The notes beneath the pieces were generated by a model, which searched no databases, was not told where the DNA came from, and worked only from the letters and a program-made list of their open reading frames with translations. From Pseudomonadales bacterium (GTDB lineage: Bacteria > Pseudomonadota > Gammaproteobacteria > Pseudomonadales > UBA5518): 64,000 nucleotides of DNA. Shown piece by piece: positions 56,499 to 64,000 of this stretch (position 1 is the stretch's first letter; every line of letters begins with the position of its first letter). The DNA lies in assembly GCA_022072145.1 (NCBI GenBank), contig JAJVIG010000029.1, positions 1 to 64,000 of the forward strand, written 5' to 3'. The position numbers were made by a program, and so were the translations under genes.

Positions 56499-58331
56499 CT
56501 ACTCCACCGTCACCGACTTCGCGAGGTTGCGCGGCTGGTCCACGTCGGTGCCCTTCATGACGGCGACGTGGTAGGAGAGCAGTTGCAGCGGCACGGTGTA
56601 GACCACCGGTTCGAGGATCTTCGGTACGTGCGGCATCTGCACCACGGTCATGGTGGCGCTGTCGGTGAAGCCGGCCTGTTCGTCGGCGAACACGTACAAC
56701 CGTCCGCCGCGCGCCTGCACCTCGGCGAGGTTCGAGCGCAGCTTTTCCAGCAGATCGTTGTTCGGCGCGACCGTGACCACCGGCATGTTCTCGTCGACCA
56801 GTGCCAGCGGGCCGTGCTTCAGCTCGCCGGCCGCGTAGGCCTCGGCGTGGATGTAGGAGATCTCCTTCAGTTTCAGCGCGCCTTCCATCGCGACCGGATA
56901 CTGCACGCCGCGGCCGAGGAAGAGCGCGTGCTGCTTCTCGATGAAATCCTCGGCGACCACGCGGATCCGCGCGTCCAGGTCCAGCACCTGCTCGACCAGC
57001 ACCGGCAAGGCGTGCATCGCCTCGACGACCGCGCGCTCGTGCGCGGCGTCGGCGCCGGCGCGCTTGGCGAGCACGGCGGTCAGCAGCATCAGCGCGACCA
57101 GCTGGGTGGTGAAGGCCTTGGTCGAGGCGACCCCGATCTCGGGTCCGGCCTCGGTCATGATCGCGAGGTGCGATTCGCGCACCAGCGAGGACTGCGGCGC
57201 GTTGCAGATCGCCAGCGTCGAGCGGTAGCCCAGCGTGTGCGCGAGGCGCAGCGCCGCCAGCGTGTCGGCGGTCTCACCGGACTGCGAGATGGTGACGAAC
57301 AGCGTGTCCTTCGCGACCACCAGCTTGCGGTAACGGAATTCGCTGGCGATCTCGACCGCACACGGGATGCCGACGTACTCCTCGATCCAGTACCGCGCGA
57401 CCAGTCCCGAGTGGTAGCTGGTGCCGCAGGCGACGATCTGCACGGCGGCGACGTTCGCGAACACGTCGGCAGCGGCCACGCCGAAAGCCTGGTCGTAGAC
57501 GTGGTCGCTGCCGATGCGACCGCGCAGCGTGTTGGCGATCGCGCGCGGCTGCTCGTGGATCTCCTTCAGCATGAAATGGCGGAACTGGCCCTTGTCGGCG
57601 TGGTCGCCCGCGTCCCCGAGACGCTCCACCGGCCGGTGCGCTTCGCGCCCGGCGAGGTCGAACACGCGCACGCCGAGCGTGGTCACGTCGACGATGTCGC
57701 CTTCCTCGAGGAAGATCACGCGGTCGGTGACCTGGCGCAGCGCGATCTGGTCCGAGGCCACGAAGTGTTCGCCGATGCCGATGCCGACGATCAGCGGGCT
57801 GCCCTGGCGGGCGGCGACCAGCCGGTGGGGTTCGTCGCTGGCGACCACCGCTATCGCGAAGGCGCCCTGCAGCTCGCCGATCGCGCCGCGCACCGCCTCG
57901 AACAGCGAGCAGCCGCGCTGGCGCAACTGGTCGATCAGATGCACGATCACCTCGGTGTCGGTTTCCGAGACGAACGCGTAGCCGGCGCCACGCAGGCGCT
58001 CGCGCAGCTCGACGTGGTTCTCGATGATGCCGTTGTGCACCAGCGCGAGGCGGCCGTTGCTGGTATGCGGGTGGGCGTTCGCTTCGCTGGGGCGCCCGTG
58101 GGTCGCCCAGCGCGTGTGGGCAATGCCGGTGCTGCCGTCGAGCGGCGCGCTCGCCAGGCTGTCGCCGAGCGCGGCGACCTTGCCGGTACGCTTCACGCAG
58201 TCGATGCGCCCGCCCTCACCGAGCAGCGCCACGCCGGCCGAGTCGTAGCCGCGGTATTCGAGGCGGCGCAGGCCTTCGAGCAGGATTTCGCTGACGGGGC
58301 GCTGGGCGACGGCTCCGACGATTCCACACAT
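56499..58331 (-). CDS. glmS: Glutamine-fructose-6-phosphate aminotransferase
   Basis: A 610-residue GlmS. The N-terminal Cys nucleophile (MCGIVGAV), [35 protein letters not shown] and the two SIS domains with [34 protein letters not shown], and the end [45 protein letters not shown] are intact. It makes glucosamine-6-phosphate. It lies 30 bases after glmU; glmU-glmS behind the atp operon is standard in gammaproteobacteria. Confidence 0.97.
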   Translation of the reverse strand: MCGIVGAVAQRPVSEILLEGLRRLEYRGYDSAGVALLGEGGRIDCVKRTGKVAALGDSLASAPLDGSTGIAHTRWATHGRPSEANAHPHTSNGRLALVHNGIIENHVELRERLRGAGYAFVSETDTEVIVHLIDQLRQRGCSLFEAVRGAIGELQGAFAIAVVASDEPHRLVAARQGSPLIVGIGIGEHFVASDQIALRQVTDRVIFLEEGDIVDVTTLGVRVFDLAGREAHRPVERLGDAGDHADKGQFRHFMLKEIHEQPRAIANTLRGRIGSDHVYDQAFGVAAADVFANVAAVQIVACGTSYHSGLVARYWIEEYVGIPCAVEIASEFRYRKLVVAKDTLFVTISQSGETADTLAALRLAHTLGYRSTLAICNAPQSSLVRESHLAIMTEAGPEIGVASTKAFTTQLVALMLLTAVLAKRAGADAAHERAVVEAMHALPVLVEQVLDLDARIRVVAEDFIEKQHALFLGRGVQYPVAMEGALKLKEISYIHAEAYAAGELKHGPLALVDENMPVVTVAPNNDLLEKLRSNLAEVQARGGRLYVFADEQAGFTDSATMTVVQMPHVPKILEPVVYTVPLQLLSYHVAVMKGTDVDQPRNLAKSVTVE

Positions 58332-58361
58332 GGTCCGCTTCCTGTGCTCGGGGGTGTCCGG

Positions 58362-59732
58362 TCAGCGACCGGAGGTTTTCCTGGGACGTTGCCAGCCGCT
58401 GATGTTGCGCTGCCGGCCGCGTGCGATTGCCAGCGCGTCGTCGGGCACCGCGCTGGTGACGACCGAACCGGCGCCCACGGTGGCATCGCGACCGACCTCG
58501 ACCGGCGCGACCAGCGAGGTGTTCGAGCCGATGAAGGCGCCGTCGCCGATCGTGGTGCGGTGCTTGTTCACGCCATCGTAGTTGCAGGTGATGGTGCCGG
58601 CACCGACGTTCACATGCTCCCCGAGCTCGGCGTCACCGACGTAGCTCAGGTGGTTGATCTTGCTGTGCGCGCCGATCGTCGCCTGCTTGGTCTCGACGAA
58701 GTTGCCGATGCGCGCCCCCTCGGCCATGCGGGTACCGGGGCGCAGCCGCGCGAACGGTCCCACGCTGCAGCCGGGGCCGACGTCGGCGTGCTCGAGCAGC
58801 GAGTTCGGGTGCACGGTGGCGCCGGCGCCGATGCGCGTGTTGCGCAGCACGCAGTTCGCACCGATGGTGACCCGGTCGCCGAGCTCCACCTCGCCCTCGA
58901 CGATCACGTTGACGTCGATGGTGACGTCGCGGCCGTGGCGCAGGTGTCCGCGCAGGTCGAAGCGCGCCGGATCGCGCAGCGTGACGCCGGCGAGCAGCAG
59001 TTCGCGTGCCTTGCGTGCCTGCCACGCGCGCTCGAGCACGGCGAGTTGTTCGCGGTTGTTCACGCCGGCGACTTCCTGTTCGTCGGCCGCCGGCAACGGC
59101 TGCACGCCGACGCCGGTGCCGGCGGCCATCGCGATGATGTCGGTGAGGTAGTACTCGCCCTGCGCGTTGCGGTTGCCGAGCGTGGGCAACCACTCGTGCA
59201 GCCGTGCATTGGGCAGCGCCATGATGCCGGTGTTCACCTCGCGCACGGCACGCTGCTCGGCACTGGCGTCCTTGTGTTCGACGATCGCGGCGACGCGCCC
59301 CTCGGCGTCGCGCAGGATGCGTCCGTAGCCGCTCGGGTCGCCCAGCTCGACCGTCAGCAGCGCCAGTGTGCCGCGGTTCGCGACCGCGACCAGTTCGCGC
59401 AGCGTGCTCTCGCGCACCAGCGGTACGTCGCCGTAGAGGATCAGCGTGGTGCCGTCACGCGCGAGCAGCGGCAACACCTGCTGCACCGCGTGTCCGGTAC
59501 CGAGTTGCTGCTGCTGCAGCACCCAGGCGACCGGCGCATCCGGGAGCGCCGAGCGCACCTGCGTGGCGCCGTGACCGATCACGACGTTGAGGCTGCGCGG
59601 CGCGAGCGTGCGTGCCGAATCGATGACGTGGCCCAGCAACGGCCGGCCAGCGAGCGGATGCAGGACCTTGGGCAGGTCACTGACCATGCGGGTGCCCTGA
59701 CCCGCGGCGAGGATGACGATATCGAGAACCAC
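58362..59732 (-). CDS. glmU: Bifunctional GlmU (GlcN-1-P acetyltransferase/GlcNAc-1-P uridyltransferase)
   Basis: A 456-residue GlmU. The N-terminal uridyltransferase has [31 protein letters not shown], and the C-terminal left-handed beta-helix has [39 protein letters not shown] and [32 protein letters not shown]. It makes UDP-GlcNAc for peptidoglycan and LPS. It lies 116 bases after atpC in the same direction. Confidence 0.97.
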   Translation of the reverse strand: MVLDIVILAAGQGTRMVSDLPKVLHPLAGRPLLGHVIDSARTLAPRSLNVVIGHGATQVRSALPDAPVAWVLQQQQLGTGHAVQQVLPLLARDGTTLILYGDVPLVRESTLRELVAVANRGTLALLTVELGDPSGYGRILRDAEGRVAAIVEHKDASAEQRAVREVNTGIMALPNARLHEWLPTLGNRNAQGEYYLTDIIAMAAGTGVGVQPLPAADEQEVAGVNNREQLAVLERAWQARKARELLLAGVTLRDPARFDLRGHLRHGRDVTIDVNVIVEGEVELGDRVTIGANCVLRNTRIGAGATVHPNSLLEHADVGPGCSVGPFARLRPGTRMAEGARIGNFVETKQATIGAHSKINHLSYVGDAELGEHVNVGAGTITCNYDGVNKHRTTIGDGAFIGSNTSLVAPVEVGRDATVGAGSVVTSAVPDDALAIARGRQRNISGWQRPRKTSGR

Positions 59733-59848
59733 GACTCACTCCAGCGAGGCGCGCGTACCCGGCAGGTGCCTGGTGCCGCCGACCAGAACAGCGTAGCAGA
59801 CGGGGACGGATTTACCTCGACGGCGTCACCGGAAGCAGGGCAGGAACC

Positions 59849-60277
59849 TCAGCCGCGACCCATCTTCTTGCGCAGGCCCTGGATGGTGCGCAGCTGTGCG
59901 GCCGCCTCGGCGAGCTGGGCCGCCGCACGGCCGTAATCGAACTCGCCGTGCTGGTTCGCCAGCGCCGCCTCGGCCGCCTTCTGCGCCTCGAGCGCGGCCG
60001 CCTCGTCGATGTCGTGCGCGCGCACCGCGGTGTCCGCGAGCACGGTCACCGTGCTGCGCTGCACCTCGAGGAAACCGCCGGAGACGTAGTAGATCTGCTC
60101 CTCGCCGGCCTGCGTGATCACGCGCACCGGACCGGGCTTCAGCTCCGTCAGCAGCGGCGCGTGGCCCGGCGCAATACCCAGGTCTCCCAGCGAACCGTGT
60201 GCGACGACCAGTTCTACGAGCCCGGAAAAGATCGCCTTTTCCGCGCTCACGATGTCGCAGTGTACCGTCATTGCCAT
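59849..60277 (-). CDS. atpC: ATP synthase epsilon subunit
   Basis: A 142-residue AtpC. The N-terminal barrel has [47 protein letters not shown] and [28 protein letters not shown], and the C-terminal helical hairpin follows. It links F1 rotation with regulation of hydrolysis. It lies 25 bases after atpD and ends the operon; two in-frame ATGs exist at the start and the first is taken. Confidence 0.97.
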   Translation of the reverse strand: MAMTVHCDIVSAEKAIFSGLVELVVAHGSLGDLGIAPGHAPLLTELKPGPVRVITQAGEEQIYYVSGGFLEVQRSTVTVLADTAVRAHDIDEAAALEAQKAAEAALANQHGEFDYGRAAAQLAEAAAQLRTIQGLRKKMGRG

Positions 60278-60302
60278 GTTCCGCTCCCGGGCCGTGATGC
60301 GA

Positions 60303-62628
<2,326 letters not shown>

Positions 62629-62646
62629 GTGCTGCCCTCGGGTTGC

Positions 62647-64000
62647 TTACCAGGCCTGGGTCGCGACGAACTTGTCCAGCGCCTCTTTCAAGGCCTTCGC
62701 GGTGTCGGCCGAGTAGTCGCCCGTCTGGTTGATCGAGTTCATCAGCGCGCCGTATTCACTGGCCATGAACGAGTGCAGCGCGGCCTCGAAGTCGAGCACC
62801 TTGCGGATCTCGACATTCTTCAGGTAACCCTCGTTGGCGGCGAACAGCGAGACCCCCATCTGCGCGACCGACATCGGCGAGTACTGCTTCTGCTTCATCA
62901 GCTCGGTGACGCGCTGCCCGTGTTCCAGCTGGGCGCGGGTCGCCTCGTCGAGGTCGGAGGCGAACTGCGCGAAGGCCGCGAGTTCGCGGTACTGCGCGAG
63001 CGCCAGACGGATACCGCCGCCGAGCTTCTTGATGATGCTGGTCTGCGCGGAGCCACCGACGCGCGATACCGACAGGCCCGCGTTCATCGCCGGGCGCACG
63101 CCGGAGTTGAACAGGCTGCTCTCGAGGAAGATCTGGCCGTCGGTGATCGAGATCACGTTGGTCGGAACGAAGGCCGAGACGTCGCCGGCCTGCGTCTCGA
63201 TGATCGGCAGCGCGGTCAGCGAGCCGGTCTTGCCCTTGACCTCGCCGTTGGTGAACTTCTCGACGTAGTCGGTGTTCACGCGCGCGGCGCGCTCGAGCAG
63301 GCGCGAGTGCAGGTAGAACACGTCACCCGGGTACGCTTCGCGGCCCGGCGGACGACGCAGCAGCAGCGAGATCTGGCGGTACGCCCACGCCTGCTTGGTC
63401 AGGTCGTCGTAGATGATCAGCGCGTCCTGGCCGCGGTCGCGGTAGTACTCGCCCATGGTGCAGCCGGAGAACGGTGCGATGTACTGCATCGAGGCCGGGT
63501 TCGAGGCGCTGGCCACGACCACCGTCGTGTGCTCCATCGCGCCGTGCTCCTCGAGCTTGCGCACGACCGCGGCGATCGAGGACTGCTTCTGTCCGATCGC
63601 GACGTAGATGCACTTAACGCCGGTACCTTTCTGGTTGATGATCGCGTCGATCGCGATCGCGGTCTTGCCGATCTGGCGGTCGCCGATAATCAGCTCGCGC
63701 TGGCCTCGCCCCACCGGCACCATCGAGTCGAGCGCCTTCAGGCCGGTCTGCACCGGCTGCGACACCGACTGGCGCGTGATCACGCCCGGGGCGACCTTCT
63801 CGATCGGGTCGAACAGTTTCGCGGCGATCGGGCCCTTGCCGTCGATCGGGTTGCCGAGCGCGTCGACCACGCGCCCCTCGAGTTCCGGACCGATCGGCAC
63901 CTCGAGCACGCGGCCCGTGCAACGGCAGGTCTGGCCTTCCTCGAGACCCTTGTACTCGCCGAGCACCACCGCGCCCACGGAATCGCGCTCGAGGTTCAGC
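62647..64000 (-). CDS. atpA: ATP synthase alpha subunit (5' end outside window)
   Basis: About 450 residues of AtpA; the reading frame is open to the right window edge, so the N-terminus is missing. The P-loop [65 protein letters not shown] and [35 protein letters not shown] are conserved. It is the non-catalytic nucleotide subunit of F1. The alpha-gamma-beta-epsilon order is that of the normal atp operon. Confidence 0.98.
   Translation of the reverse strand, partial: LNLERDSVGAVVLGEYKGLEEGQTCRCTGRVLEVPIGPELEGRVVDALGNPIDGKGPIAAKLFDPIEKVAPGVITRQSVSQPVQTGLKALDSMVPVGRGQRELIIGDRQIGKTAIAIDAIINQKGTGVKCIYVAIGQKQSSIAAVVRKLEEHGAMEHTTVVVASASNPASMQYIAPFSGCTMGEYYRDRGQDALIIYDDLTKQAWAYRQISLLLRRPPGREAYPGDVFYLHSRLLERAARVNTDYVEKFTNGEVKGKTGSLTALPIIETQAGDVSAFVPTNVISITDGQIFLESSLFNSGVRPAMNAGLSVSRVGGSAQTSIIKKLGGGIRLALAQYRELAAFAQFASDLDEATRAQLEHGQRVTELMKQKQYSPMSVAQMGVSLFAANEGYLKNVEIRKVLDFEAALHSFMASEYGALMNSINQTGDYSADTAKALKEALDKFVATQAW

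Noticed and set aside
56427-59936. 1169-codon open frame opposite glmS and glmU
   Set aside because: It is the antisense shadow of two well-conserved genes; the translation is an Arg/His/Asp-rich string without domain pattern.

Overview
The window is a densely packed piece of a high-GC proteobacterial chromosome: about 72 protein genes, no intergenic gap over 300 bases, and no RNA genes, insertion sequences or CRISPR arrays. The organism is most likely a gammaproteobacterium close to the Pseudomonadales. The evidence is the order yqgE-ruvX / pilU-pilT / yggS-proC-yggT-yggU / metX-metW-DUF4426-rdgB-hemW, then the block rpmB-rpmG-radC-coaBC-algC-argB / pyrE / crc / rph / yicC-gmk-rpoZ-spoT-ridA / recG-HDOD / rubredoxin-ubiC-ubiA, and finally glmS-glmU-atpCDGA. 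SlmA, Crc, PilU and an AlgC-type phosphomannomutase point the same way. Species or genus cannot be named from the sequence alone.

Layout. 1-11 kb: TonB-like end, yqgE, ruvX, twitching ATPases pilU/pilT, yggS-proC-yggT-yggU, methionine genes metX-metW, rdgB, hemW, trmB. 11-16 kb: DUF423, rpoH and ftsY on the minus strand, then rsmD, coaD, a small exported protein and mutM. 16-31 kb: rpmB-rpmG, radC, coaBC, a membrane-anchored AlgC fusion, argB, slmA, a DUF4124-like coiled-coil protein, pyrE, crc, rph, yicC, gmk, rpoZ, spoT, ridA and an epimerase-like SDR. 31-42 kb: recG, a YbaK-HDOD fusion, a rubredoxin/rubredoxin-reductase fusion, ubiC-ubiA, a BepA-like lipoprotein without its zinc motif, a YciA-type thioesterase and uvrD. 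42-56 kb is the accessory part: DUF4399, uup, crotonase, a 3-ketosteroid-dehydrogenase-like flavoprotein, a deazaflavin-type oxidoreductase, an ECF sigma operon, an alpha/beta hydrolase, a four-gene run (PQQ lipoprotein, MBL hydrolase, VOC protein, NnrU), a CAP lipoprotein and an ATP-grasp-like protein. 56-64 kb: a decayed toxin-antitoxin pair, glmS, glmU, atpC, atpD, atpG and the 3' part of atpA.

How the genes work together. The core genes serve UDP-GlcNAc supply (glmS, glmU), hexose-phosphate mutation (algC), CoA (coaBC, coaD), ubiquinone (ubiC, ubiA), methionine, proline and arginine synthesis, stringent response (spoT with rpoZ and gmk), DNA repair (mutM, radC, recG, uvrD) and ATP synthesis. 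The accessory enzymes suggest lipid, steroid or hydrophobic-substrate oxidation (rubredoxin pair, crotonase, KstD-like, PQQ dehydrogenase), but this is inference.

The most unusual signals are a CIRCE-like operator over the rpoH promoter, two clusters of GTAG-headed palindromic repeats whose GTAG supplies the stop codons of three genes, a RelE/ParE-type toxin with two compensating frameshifts beside a shortened antitoxin, and several fusions or degenerate enzymes.
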